A stretch of DNA of 22,482 nt from the NCBI GenBank assembly GCA_963582935.1, contig CAUZSH010000029.1, forward strand, positions 1-22,482, in the 5' to 3' direction. Within the stretch, counting starts at the first letter, position 1. The number at the start of each line of letters is the position of its first letter. Shown piece by piece: positions 1-7,895 of the stretch. The notes beneath the pieces were generated by a model, which saw only the letters and a program-made list of their open reading frames with translations, searched no databases and had not been told where the DNA came from. A program made the position numbers and the translations under genes. This DNA is from CAUZSH01 sp963582935. GTDB lineage: Bacteria; Pseudomonadota; Gammaproteobacteria; Francisellales; Francisellaceae.

Positions 1-804
1 GTTCATATGAATGCCAGATTCTATGACCCTGTTGTAGGTAGGTTTATGGGATATGATCCTGCACCTGTGACACCGACTAATTTATTTAGTTTTAATCGCT
101 ATGCTTATGCGAATAATAATCCGATGAGGTATACTGATCCGAACGGGTTGTCTCCATTTGATTTTGAGTTAACTGCTCCAATTGGAGCAGTGATTGGGGG
201 AATTGAAGGGTATCATGAAGCTGGATTTTGGGGTGCAATTGTCGGAGCTGTTACAGGAGCCTTATCTGCAGCAGCTACAACGCCATTTCAGTCGGTAGAA
301 GCTGTTAGTGCAACGATAACTGTTATGGGATTAAACACCGCGACGAGTGTAGCCTCCGTTGCTGCTGTCAATTCCGTTAAAAGTGGTAAGTTTAATATAA
401 ATGATTTTAACAGCTCATTAAGTTTTAGTAATGCGGTTATGAGTTTTGGTGGTGCTGGGTTCGGTTCATATGCAGATTCACGTTTTACAAATGGAATATC
501 ACGCATAAGCTCGCCAGAGACGAATTTGTTCAGTCACGCTCTTAAGACCACGGCCACTACGGTAGCAAAAGGGTATTTTGCAGAGCAAGCATCAACTTCT
601 GTCGCATCCCTTACGGATAAAACCACCACCGCAGCAAATAATGCGGCTAATTCAAACGCTGCAAGACAAGTAGGAGCAATGGAAGGGGCAAAATCACAAG
701 CTCCTGGCATGGGCGCTGCGGCCTCTCACTCATCAGGGAATTCCAATGGCGGTAATGGTGCAAATGCGGGTGGCGATACACACTCTGGTGGAGGGTGGTT
801 TTAA
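1..804 (+). CDS. Rhs-family polymorphic toxin, C-terminal fragment (5' end outside window)
   Basis: The frame is open from base 1, so the visible ATG at 7 is probably internal and this is the 3' end of a much larger gene. Counting from that ATG, residues 1-48 carry the hallmark end of the Rhs repeat-associated core: RFYDPVVGRF, then a Tyr/Asn-rich stretch (NRYAYANNNP), then YTDPNGL. In Rhs proteins this core closes the YD-repeat cage and the residues after it are the variable toxin tip. Here the tip is about 217 residues. Residues about 57-95 form a Gly/Ala-rich, GxxxG-like hydrophobic segment, followed by a second Ala/Val/Thr-rich segment at about 98-122. The end is low-complexity Ala/Ser/Asn/Gly and finishes HSGGGWF. 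I see no HNH, deaminase, ADP-ribosyltransferase or other recognisable catalytic motif. The tip could be membrane-active, or a degenerate tip; function is not assigned. The next gene starts 2 bp after the stop, the usual toxin-immunity arrangement. Confidence 0.85.
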   Translation, partial: VHMNARFYDPVVGRFMGYDPAPVTPTNLFSFNRYAYANNNPMRYTDPNGLSPFDFELTAPIGAVIGGIEGYHEAGFWGAIVGAVTGALSAAATTPFQSVEAVSATITVMGLNTATSVASVAAVNSVKSGKFNINDFNSSLSFSNAVMSFGGAGFGSYADSRFTNGISRISSPETNLFSHALKTTATTVAKGYFAEQASTSVASLTDKTTTAANNAANSNAARQVGAMEGAKSQAPGMGAAASHSSGNSNGGNGANAGGDTHSGGGWF

Positions 805-806
805 TT

Positions 807-1622
807 ATGCAGATTCATGACGTCATATATTTTTTAAATCATCTTGCAGATCAAGATATAGGGAAAACAATGCGAGGATATTCTGCTATTGCTTTTATGT
901 CCCCATTTCTGATTAGCTTGTTTGTTATCTTTTATTCAATGCAAAAATATAGAGGAAATCTTTTGCGTATTAAACCATACGTCATTACAGCTTTCATTTT
1001 TGGGATAATTATACCACTAGCGTTTATCACTAATAGCTTGATCTATATAAACCAGCTGTACAACTTAATACCAGCCATTCTTCTGTTCTCTTTATTTGGA
1101 ATGTTCCTGGCTAATATGATTAGCGGTTATTACACAAGATTCTCATACATTAGTGATGATGAATACAAAAAGCACACATTTATTGATGGATACAAAATAG
1201 AAAAGGTTATAAATATACCTAAATTTAAACGTATTAATGCTCTATTTGTTCTAGTGCATGTAATAACTCCACTATCAACGCTTGTTGCTTTACTCTGCTT
1301 AATTGCCTCTGAATCAAATATATATTTATATATATCAATAGGTCTCATGCTTATGGGCGCATATTCTTATATGTTATATTTCATATGGTTCAGATGGTAT
1401 TTTAAGTGTCACCATTGTAAAAACCCAATTTATAGCACTAGAGTTGAAGATGGCAGACGCCTGTACTTTTATATTATGTTAAGGGTTTTTCGATACCATA
1501 GATTTACCTGTATGTATTGCCATGCTCATTACCAATTAGGTGATAGAGATATTATCACTGAAAAGGGATTAGTGATTAAATCCAAACATGAAGCTGATTT
1601 TATTGTTGAAAAGAAACGTTAG
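807..1622 (+). CDS. Polytopic membrane protein with C-terminal zinc ribbon; putative Rhs immunity protein
   Basis: This is a 271-residue protein of no family I recognise. I chose the ATG at 807 because GGAG at 790-793, inside the end of the rhs gene, is placed as its ribosome binding site; a GTG at 795 in the same frame would overlap the rhs stop. Four to five hydrophobic segments are visible, at about residues 26-46, 57-77, 83-105, 144-166 and 170-192. They are followed by a C-terminal soluble part with two CxxC pairs, C201/C204 and C235/C238, the latter followed by H239 and H241. This looks like a zinc ribbon. The gene is visibly more AT-rich than the housekeeping genes to the right, as is usual for acquired toxin-immunity cargo. 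From its position 2 bp after the Rhs tip I infer an immunity role, perhaps protecting the inner membrane. An unrelated membrane protein is the alternative. Confidence 0.6.
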   Translation: MQIHDVIYFLNHLADQDIGKTMRGYSAIAFMSPFLISLFVIFYSMQKYRGNLLRIKPYVITAFIFGIIIPLAFITNSLIYINQLYNLIPAILLFSLFGMFLANMISGYYTRFSYISDDEYKKHTFIDGYKIEKVINIPKFKRINALFVLVHVITPLSTLVALLCLIASESNIYLYISIGLMLMGAYSYMLYFIWFRWYFKCHHCKNPIYSTRVEDGRRLYFYIMLRVFRYHRFTCMYCHAHYQLGDRDIITEKGLVIKSKHEADFIVEKKR

Positions 1623-1878
1623 AATTCATCAGAGTCAGCTAGAAAGTTTTAGTGTCAAAAAGACGGCTATAAATAAACACACCCTTTATGCTTATTATTA
1701 ATCCTAGCTACACTGAGGTGGTTAATGGTATTTTATAAAAAACTCATACAAATCAATAATGTATATTAAATCCATATAGTTTCATGTGAGTTTTTTATAT
1801 TTGGCTCTTTTTATAACTAAATTTTGCTGATAGTATTTATATTTCAAGTTTAATAATCAATCATAAAAAGGAAAAACT
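1623..1878. other. AT-rich intergenic region between the Rhs module and the LbtU-like gene
   Basis: No coding sequence is evident. It holds one long AT-rich inverted repeat (1734-1799, listed separately) and the leader of the next gene, with a purine-rich AAAAGGAAAAAC stretch just before the ATG at 1879. I see no convincing -35/-10 pair and no clear Fur box, although the downstream gene belongs to a family linked with iron uptake. Confidence 0.5.
1734..1799. repeat. 13-bp perfect inverted repeat, 40-nt spacer
   Basis: TATAAAAAACTCA at 1734-1746 is the exact reverse complement of TGAGTTTTTTATA at 1787-1799. The run of six T lies inside the arm, so transcripts from either side could form an A/U-rich stem, but the 40-nt loop is long for an intrinsic terminator. 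It could be a weak bidirectional terminator of the immunity gene or a remnant of a mobile sequence. Confidence 0.5.
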
Positions 1879-3435
1879 ATGATTAAGAAATCCGCACTGG
1901 CAGTTCTTGCCGTGTCGGTAGGACTGTCTGCAAATCTGCAAGCTGAATCTACTGTCGTAACAAATAAACCCTCTATGAGCGTTGAGCAACGTTTGGACAA
2001 GATGCAAAAACGTATTGATCAATTAGAAGCCGAGGCAAGAGCTCGACAAACGCCCGTTGTGGCGCACAGCAGCGCCCATGTTTCTAAGAACGCTAATGTT
2101 GCTAAAATGCAAGGCCAGATCGCTAAATTAGAAGAAAATGACCATAAATGGCATCATTATTTTAATGATCCAGATATATCAAAGAATAGTGATGGCGAAT
2201 ACAGTACATTCCGTAACCGTGGTAGCTTGATTTCTTTGGTTCATGAGGATACAGAATATGGCCCTTCTACAACTTTCGAAGAATTTCCATCTTCTATAGT
2301 GCCTCTAAGTATGCTGCAGATTAAAAATAAATTTGGCTCTGAAGAAAATGGTCATAAAGCCTTGGTTTTTGGTGGTTATTTAGAGGCCGATACACAAGGT
2401 TGGTGGGGAAGTGATTTCACGAAACCAACCACATTTGACAGCGGTCGCTCAAATGCAACTGGTAATTACAACAGTGGCGAAGGTGTTTTCTTAACCACGG
2501 CTAATCTAGATGTGATGGCGAATATCAATCAGTGGACACAAACCTATATGGTGATCAATGCCACCCAAAACAGCATTAAGCTGCAACAAGCTTTTGTAAC
2601 CTTTGGTAATTTGGATAAATTCCCAATGTTTGTGACCGTCGGTAAAAATCGTATGCCATTGGGGACATTTGCAGGTGGAGGACCATGGGTGAGTGGTATT
2701 TCTCAAGCACTTTTCCGTCCAGCGCGTATTACCAATGTGACCGTGGGCTATTATAAGGATGGTTTGAATACTAACTTAAGTGTGTTTTCAACGAAAGCAG
2801 AAAAAGGGGCGCAAATAGGCCCGGGTACCGGTACCACGATGCCCACAGAACCCGCTAATGGAAACTATAGCGGAAATTTCTTATATAGCGTTTTCTATAA
2901 CGGCGTGATTTCCGATACTAAAGTGGCTTACGGTGTCAATGCGGGCTATTTGTACAACATGGCAAATACGGGTATTGGCGCAAGCCAACAGATAGCTGAT
3001 ACTGGAGATCTTCTTAACCGTCAAGATCGTAACTCAGTGTTGAACTTTGAAGGTCACTTGGCTTATCAAGAGTACTCTGTGTTTGGAGGTTTGGCTACGA
3101 CCACGATGGAGCGTAAGTACACTTTTGGGAATCGTGCAGGGGCTTGGTATCTTCAAGGAAACTATGCTCCGGATGTCAACATATTTGGTAGTGATCGTAA
3201 AACCACCTTCTCATTAGCATATAATGGTGCTTACAACACTCAAAATATGCCAATGGCAGTGGCCGGTGACGCCTCTACAGGACCATCAGTCACAGGTGTT
3301 CAAAAAGAAGTCGTGACTTTTGTGCAGCGTGAAGTATTGACTCAGGTATTCTTAGGCCTTGAGTATTCATGGATGGGCATGTATGACGGACAACATTCTA
3401 ACAATATTACTTTGGATACCTCTGTCTACTTCTAA
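1879..3435 (+). CDS. LbtU/DUF3573-like outer-membrane beta-barrel protein (putative siderophore porin)
   Basis: This is a 518-residue exported protein. Residues 1-22 are a classical signal peptide (MIKK, hydrophobic core, cleavage after LQA). Residues about 33-57 form a short coiled coil (VEQRLDKMQKRIDQLEAEAR). The rest is rich in alternating aromatic and polar strands and ends in VYF, a typical terminal aromatic of outer-membrane barrels. The layout of signal peptide, short coiled coil and large barrel matches LbtU, the Legionella legiobactin-uptake porin, and the related Francisella DUF3573 proteins. I assign it by overall pattern, not by a diagnostic motif. No siderophore synthesis or TonB genes are nearby. 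A purine-rich ribosome binding site (AAAAGGAAAAAC) precedes the ATG and an intrinsic terminator follows, so it is probably a single-gene unit. A Gly/Thr/Pro-rich segment around residue 315 (GPGTGTTMPTEP) is probably an extracellular loop. It could instead be a general porin. Confidence 0.65.
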   Translation: MIKKSALAVLAVSVGLSANLQAESTVVTNKPSMSVEQRLDKMQKRIDQLEAEARARQTPVVAHSSAHVSKNANVAKMQGQIAKLEENDHKWHHYFNDPDISKNSDGEYSTFRNRGSLISLVHEDTEYGPSTTFEEFPSSIVPLSMLQIKNKFGSEENGHKALVFGGYLEADTQGWWGSDFTKPTTFDSGRSNATGNYNSGEGVFLTTANLDVMANINQWTQTYMVINATQNSIKLQQAFVTFGNLDKFPMFVTVGKNRMPLGTFAGGGPWVSGISQALFRPARITNVTVGYYKDGLNTNLSVFSTKAEKGAQIGPGTGTTMPTEPANGNYSGNFLYSVFYNGVISDTKVAYGVNAGYLYNMANTGIGASQQIADTGDLLNRQDRNSVLNFEGHLAYQEYSVFGGLATTTMERKYTFGNRAGAWYLQGNYAPDVNIFGSDRKTTFSLAYNGAYNTQNMPMAVAGDASTGPSVTGVQKEVVTFVQREVLTQVFLGLEYSWMGMYDGQHSNNITLDTSVYF

Positions 3436-3458
3436 ACAGAAAACACTTTTATCATATT

Positions 3459-3487
3459 ATTGCCGATGAGAGTCGGCAATTTTTCTT
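3459..3487 (+). terminator. Rho-independent terminator of the LbtU-like gene
   Basis: ATTGCCGA (3459-3466), a 6-nt loop TGAGAG and TCGGCAAT (3473-3480) make a perfect 8-bp stem followed directly by TTTTCTT. It lies 24 nt after the stop codon and separates the barrel gene from the efflux operon. Confidence 0.85.
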
Positions 3488-3516
3488 ATTTTATTATCTT
3501 TGTAACCATACCCTTT

Positions 3517-3559
3517 TTTTCGTATTCGATTATACTTTGATGCATCTATGATACGAAAA
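3517..3559. promoter_or_regulatory. Putative promoter -10 flanked by a 9-bp inverted repeat (candidate operator) of the RND operon
   Basis: TTTTCGTAT (3517-3525) and ATACGAAAA (3551-3559) are exact reverse complements separated by 25 bp. Between them lies TATACT (3531-3536), a good -10 hexamer; no strong -35 is visible at the right distance (ATACCC at 3508). Transcription would start near 3543, so the left arm would not be in the mRNA. That argues for a protein-binding operator over an RNA hairpin. TetR/AcrR-type repressors commonly control RND pumps at such sites, but no regulator gene is adjacent. Confidence 0.45.
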
Positions 3560-3569
3560 GTTGTTTGTT

Positions 3570-4754
3570 ATGCGTTTACCTGTAAAAAGGATCTCTTTTT
3601 CACTATTGTTCTTAGCGGTTCTTGGTATAGGCTTTACTTATGCTGCCAAAGATAAGCAAGATGATTCAAACAAAGCGCCAGAAGTTAAAACTTTTGCGGT
3701 GAATGTGGCACTGGTAAAAGAGGTTAACTTACCTGAAATTATTACCGCTGTAGGGCATATTGATGCCATCCAACAAGTTGACCTGAGTTTTAACTCAGAT
3801 GGCCATTTAAAAGATAAATATTTTAAAAATGGTGATCGAGTCTTGAAAGGTGAAGTTATTGCGAAACTAGATGACGCACAAGATCTTGCTGATTTGAAAG
3901 CCTTACAAGCAAAGCTCTCAGTTGCTGAGCAAGATGCACGACGTGCCGCGATTTTGGTAAAGTCACAGGCAGTCTCAAAAGAGTATGTCGAGCAGAAGAA
4001 TGCCGCTTTAGTGGAAGCGCAGGCCGAAGTTGAAAAACAAGAGATTGCGGTAGGGCATAAAAAAATATTAGCGCCTTTCACTGGGGTGCTTGGAAGCTAC
4101 AAATATGATGCCGGCGCTTATATGTCATCAGGTAAAGATTTGGTGCAGTTAACGCAAGAGGCGCCTTTAAAGGTTGCTTATTCCATTCCTGCGAATAATA
4201 AGCCTTTAGTTGAAACGGGCAATGAGGTCACGCTGACTACTAGTGCTTATCCTAAGGATGAATTTAGAGGCATTGTTAATTTTATTTCCCCAACCATTAA
4301 TAGCAGTACAGGTACCTTAGATTTGCAGGCAAATATTCCAAATAAAGATTACTTATTATCACCGGGTATGTTCGTTTCGGTTGTGCAGGTTATTCGACAA
4401 ACGCATCATGTTTTAACATTACCAGAAACCGCCATTCAAACAAATCAAGGCGGTAATTTTGTTTGGGGCGTTCAGGAAAACAATACTGTGAAGCAGATTT
4501 CTGTAAAAGTAGAGCATATTGAAATGGGTTGGGCGCAGTTGACCGAAGGCGTTAAAAAAGATGAGAAGATTGTGGTTATTGGTGGTGATAAGCTGGCTGA
4601 TGGCGATAAAATCACTATTTCAGATATTCTGCCGCCAAAAGAAAGTAGCGATGGGCGTTATGAAAAGACTATGAAAGCCTTCGTTTCCACGGAATTGAAA
4701 AAAAATGAAAAAAATGTTCCGACAAGTCCAGTACCGAGCCAAAATTCTCAATAG
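3570..4754 (+). CDS. RND efflux periplasmic adaptor (membrane fusion protein, HlyD/AcrA family)
   Basis: This is a 394-residue protein from the ATG at 3570. A TTG at 3561 in frame would add three residues, but GAAAAG at 3555-3560 is better spaced for the ATG. Residues 1-25 form an N-terminal export segment with cleavage near TYA/AKD; there is no lipobox cysteine, so it is not a lipoprotein. The family order is visible. A first lipoyl half lies at about 50-95 (VGHIDAIQQVDLSF to GDRVLKGEVIAKLDD), then a helical hairpin at about 97-150, then a second lipoyl half (KKILAPFTGVLGSY), then beta-barrel and membrane-proximal domains ending near residue 350. A charged, Ser/Pro-rich tail follows. The hairpin is short, as in MexH/VexG-like adaptors. 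The pump gene starts 9 bp after the stop codon, so the two form an operon. The adaptor would link the pump to an outer-membrane channel encoded elsewhere. Confidence 0.9.
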   Translation: MRLPVKRISFSLLFLAVLGIGFTYAAKDKQDDSNKAPEVKTFAVNVALVKEVNLPEIITAVGHIDAIQQVDLSFNSDGHLKDKYFKNGDRVLKGEVIAKLDDAQDLADLKALQAKLSVAEQDARRAAILVKSQAVSKEYVEQKNAALVEAQAEVEKQEIAVGHKKILAPFTGVLGSYKYDAGAYMSSGKDLVQLTQEAPLKVAYSIPANNKPLVETGNEVTLTTSAYPKDEFRGIVNFISPTINSSTGTLDLQANIPNKDYLLSPGMFVSVVQVIRQTHHVLTLPETAIQTNQGGNFVWGVQENNTVKQISVKVEHIEMGWAQLTEGVKKDEKIVVIGGDKLADGDKITISDILPPKESSDGRYEKTMKAFVSTELKKNEKNVPTSPVPSQNSQ

Positions 4755-4763
4755 GGGGCATAG

Positions 4764-7700
4764 ATGAAACTTTCTAAAGTTTGCATAGAACGCCCTGTAT
4801 TCTCGATTGTTCTGAGTCTTTTAATTATCGTATTAGGAATTGTTGGTTATGCCTATTTAGAGTTACGCTATTTCCCAAAAATCAGTGAAAAAACAGCCAG
4901 CGTCAAATACTCTCTGGTGGGTGCAAGTCCTTCTCTGATGCGAGACACGGTTACGATCCCAGTTGAAAATGCCCTGAATGGTGTCGATAACTTAAAAACC
5001 ATGGTATCTACAAGCTCCTATGGTAGTAGTTCCGTGGATTTAACTTTCTATCCTTCTACAGATATGACCTTGGCAATGGGGCAGATTAGAGATGCAATTT
5101 CAGGTATACCGGCAGATCAGCTCCCAGATGATCTGAATCCGCCGAATATTACGAATGGTGGCGTAGCACGTACGGTGCTTTCTCTTGGATTTATTGATTC
5201 CTCGATGACGTCAGCGCAATTAAATGATTATGTGACTAGAGATATTCAGCCACTCTTTGAAAATATTCCTGGTATGGGTGGTGTTTGGATCAATGCTTCG
5301 GGAAGTTATGCTATGAGGATCTGGCTTGATCCTCAGAAAATGGCAGCCTTTGGTGTGACAACAGCAAATGTTCAGGATATGTTAACCAGTAATAACATTA
5401 CATTTTCTGGAGGGACTGTTCGAGGTCAAGCGCAAAATTATTCTATAGTTTCGAGTACAACATTAAAAGATGCTTCACAGTTTGAGAATATGATTATCAG
5501 AGATGATAACGGTGCGATTTTACGACTGAAGGATATTGCCACCGTTAAGTTAGGTAATGCAAGTTTGAATGATCGTATTATGCGTATTAATGGCAAAGTC
5601 GCGCTTAGGATGGAGTTAAGACCGATCGATACGGCAAACCCGATTACCGTTGCTAAGTTGTCGGAGGCAAAGATCAAGGAAGTCCAAAAGATCCTGCCGA
5701 AAGGCATGATTATGTTTACGACCTATAATCAATCGACTTTTTTAGAGAACTCCATTGACCGTAGTTTTCATACTTTACTTGAAGCGATTATTCTTGTGAT
5801 GTTGGTGGTCTTTTTATTTTTAGGATCGCTTCGAGCATCATTGATCCCCATTTTAACCATTCCAGTGTGTGTGATTGGTGCTTTTGGCATTATGCTCTTG
5901 TGTGGATTTTCCATTAATGTGGTAACACTTTTAGCCATTATTCTCGCTATTGGCTTGGTGGTGGATGATGCAATTGTAGTATTAGAAAATATTCATCGAC
6001 ATATTGAAATGGGTAAACCTCCCAAAGAAGCGGCTTTAATCGGAAGTGCTGAAATTGGTTTTTCAGTCATTGCCATGACCATTACGTTAGCAGCAGTGTA
6101 TGCACCTATTGGATTCCTGACTGGTTTAACGGCTTCCATCTTTAAAGAATTCGCCTTTACGTTGGCAGGGGCTGTGCTCATTTCTGGGTTCGTGGCATTG
6201 ACGCTGTCACCTATGATGTGCGCATATATTTTACATAAGAAAGAAAAAGAATCTCGAATTGAGCGTATATTAGAGGTGGTATTTGAGCGTCTAAATGGAG
6301 CTTATGATCGTGCTCTGCGAACCTTCTTAAAATATAAATACTATGTGGTTATGTCGCTTTTAGTCCTAATGGCGATTTGTTATTGGTTATTTATGATTGT
6401 GCCACAGTCCTTTATCCCTAAAGAGGATATTGGTTACTTTGTGGCAAATAGCGATTCTCCACCGAATTCTACCGTTCCTTATACGGATTACTACACCACA
6501 GTGTTAAATGACACGGTTTATAAGAATGATCCAAATATCCAAAGCAATTCAACTTTGGTTTTTGACAGTCGCTCGGTGAATTTTGTGACGCTAGAACCCT
6601 GGGGAAAGCGCAAACTTTCAACAGAAGAAATTATTAAAGGCTTTACGCCAGCGGCAGAAAAAATTCCAGGTATTAAGGTAAGTTTTAGCGTTCCTGATCC
6701 GGTTAGCTTTGGTGCAGATTCCGATGCCGGTGATGTGGTGCTGTATATTGGTAGCTTTAAAGACACAGACTATTTATTGGGTTATACAAACAAGGTGATG
6801 CGAAAGCTTGAAATGTATAAAGGGATACATAATGTGAAGACGAGCTTAAAATTTAACACGATGGCCTATAATATCTCCTTTAATCGTAATCAAGCAGCAA
6901 GCTTGGGTGTGAGTTTGCAGGATGTGGCGGATACCTTCAGTATTTTAATGAGTGGCAAACACATTACCAATGTCTTGTCAGGTAATAAAACCTATCAAGT
7001 CATTGTGCAGATGAACCAAAAAGACCTCGCGACTTTTCAATCATTAGATAAAATTTATGTAGCGAGCAGTTCTGGGGAAATGGTCCCACTTTCTAACCTT
7101 GTGACGGTTAAGAAAGAAGTGCGGCAAAGTAGCCTTGCGCGTTATCAACGAATGAATAGCGCGAAGATAACGGCAGATATTTCTCCAGGATATGTACTTG
7201 GAGATGTTTATAAGGAAATCAATCAGGTTATAGGAAAACATAAAGGGGATGTGACAGTTGCCTATGGTGGTAGGATTGCAGCATTTATGGATTCTAGTGG
7301 CACGATGTTGGGGCTGTTTATTTTGGCACTTGTCTTCATTTATTTAGTGCTTGCAGCGCAATTTGAAAGTTTTGTAGATCCCTTCATTATTTTGTTGACG
7401 GTTCCTTTGTCAATTGTCGGTGCGTTGCTGACAATGCTCATTACAGGAGGTGAGTTGAATCTCTTTACCAACATTGGGTTGATTACCTTGGTTGGCTTGA
7501 TTAGTAAGCATGGTATTTTGATTACCCAGTTTGCAAATGATAGCTTTAATGAAGGCTTATCCTTATTTGATGCAGTCCGTAAAGGGGCCGTGACACGTTT
7601 GCGTCCAATCTTAATGACGACTTCCGCAATGGTTTTGGGTTCAGTGCCTTTGGCGCTTGCAACAGGTCCTGGAAATACGGCAAATAGTATGGTGGGTTGG

Positions 7701-7841
7701 GTGCTTGTGGGTGGGTTGCTCTTTGGGACAATTTTCTCTTTGTTTATTGTACCGGTGGCATATTTGATTCTTTCTCCTTTTGATCATAAAAAGAGAAAGA
7801 TGATTGCTGAACGTAAACAAGAGGCTTTGTCGACATTGTAG
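4764..7841 (+). CDS. RND multidrug efflux pump, inner-membrane transporter (HAE1/AcrB type)
   Basis: This is a 1025-residue protein, close to the roughly 1030-1050 usual for AcrB relatives. It exports hydrophobic substrates using the proton motive force. The proton-relay residues are present: D401-D402 in TM4 (IGLVVDDAIVVLENIHRH) and K915 in TM10 (LVGLISKHGILITQ), corresponding to AcrB D407/D408/K940. The N-terminus (CIERPVFSIVLSLLIIVLG) is the standard TM1. The large periplasmic domains lie between TM1 and TM2 and between TM7 and TM8. The sequence is closer to the MexI/VexH/OqxB-like broad group than to AcrB itself, so the substrate is not predicted. GGGGG at 4754-4758, overlapping the adaptor stop codon, is the ribosome binding site. 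No outer-membrane factor is encoded next to it; the barrel gene upstream is not TolC-like. A house TolC is presumably used. Confidence 0.95.
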   Translation: MKLSKVCIERPVFSIVLSLLIIVLGIVGYAYLELRYFPKISEKTASVKYSLVGASPSLMRDTVTIPVENALNGVDNLKTMVSTSSYGSSSVDLTFYPSTDMTLAMGQIRDAISGIPADQLPDDLNPPNITNGGVARTVLSLGFIDSSMTSAQLNDYVTRDIQPLFENIPGMGGVWINASGSYAMRIWLDPQKMAAFGVTTANVQDMLTSNNITFSGGTVRGQAQNYSIVSSTTLKDASQFENMIIRDDNGAILRLKDIATVKLGNASLNDRIMRINGKVALRMELRPIDTANPITVAKLSEAKIKEVQKILPKGMIMFTTYNQSTFLENSIDRSFHTLLEAIILVMLVVFLFLGSLRASLIPILTIPVCVIGAFGIMLLCGFSINVVTLLAIILAIGLVVDDAIVVLENIHRHIEMGKPPKEAALIGSAEIGFSVIAMTITLAAVYAPIGFLTGLTASIFKEFAFTLAGAVLISGFVALTLSPMMCAYILHKKEKESRIERILEVVFERLNGAYDRALRTFLKYKYYVVMSLLVLMAICYWLFMIVPQSFIPKEDIGYFVANSDSPPNSTVPYTDYYTTVLNDTVYKNDPNIQSNSTLVFDSRSVNFVTLEPWGKRKLSTEEIIKGFTPAAEKIPGIKVSFSVPDPVSFGADSDAGDVVLYIGSFKDTDYLLGYTNKVMRKLEMYKGIHNVKTSLKFNTMAYNISFNRNQAASLGVSLQDVADTFSILMSGKHITNVLSGNKTYQVIVQMNQKDLATFQSLDKIYVASSSGEMVPLSNLVTVKKEVRQSSLARYQRMNSAKITADISPGYVLGDVYKEINQVIGKHKGDVTVAYGGRIAAFMDSSGTMLGLFILALVFIYLVLAAQFESFVDPFIILLTVPLSIVGALLTMLITGGELNLFTNIGLITLVGLISKHGILITQFANDSFNEGLSLFDAVRKGAVTRLRPILMTTSAMVLGSVPLALATGPGNTANSMVGWVLVGGLLFGTIFSLFIVPVAYLILSPFDHKKRKMIAERKQEALSTL

Positions 7842-7895
7842 TCTAAATGCGGTATATTCCCCATTAATTTAAAATGCCAATGAATTTGATGTGAT

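Noticed and set aside
795..806. GTG start of the immunity-like gene overlapping the rhs stop
   Set aside because: The ATG at 807 has the better-placed GGAG, and the four extra residues add nothing recognisable. The overlap is still possible but less likely.
1800..1878. Fur box upstream of the LbtU-like gene
   Set aside because: AATAATCAATCATAA fits the Fur consensus only loosely and such AT-rich text is common here.
2824..2835. GGTACCGGTACC palindrome in the barrel gene
   Set aside because: It is a 12-bp palindrome made by a Gly-Thr repeat in coding sequence, likely an exposed loop; no sign of a regulatory or recombination role.
3638..4081. Long antisense frame (147 codons) within the adaptor gene
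   Set aside because: Ser/Ala/Phe-rich composition typical of an antisense shadow; the plus strand encodes a clear HlyD-family protein.
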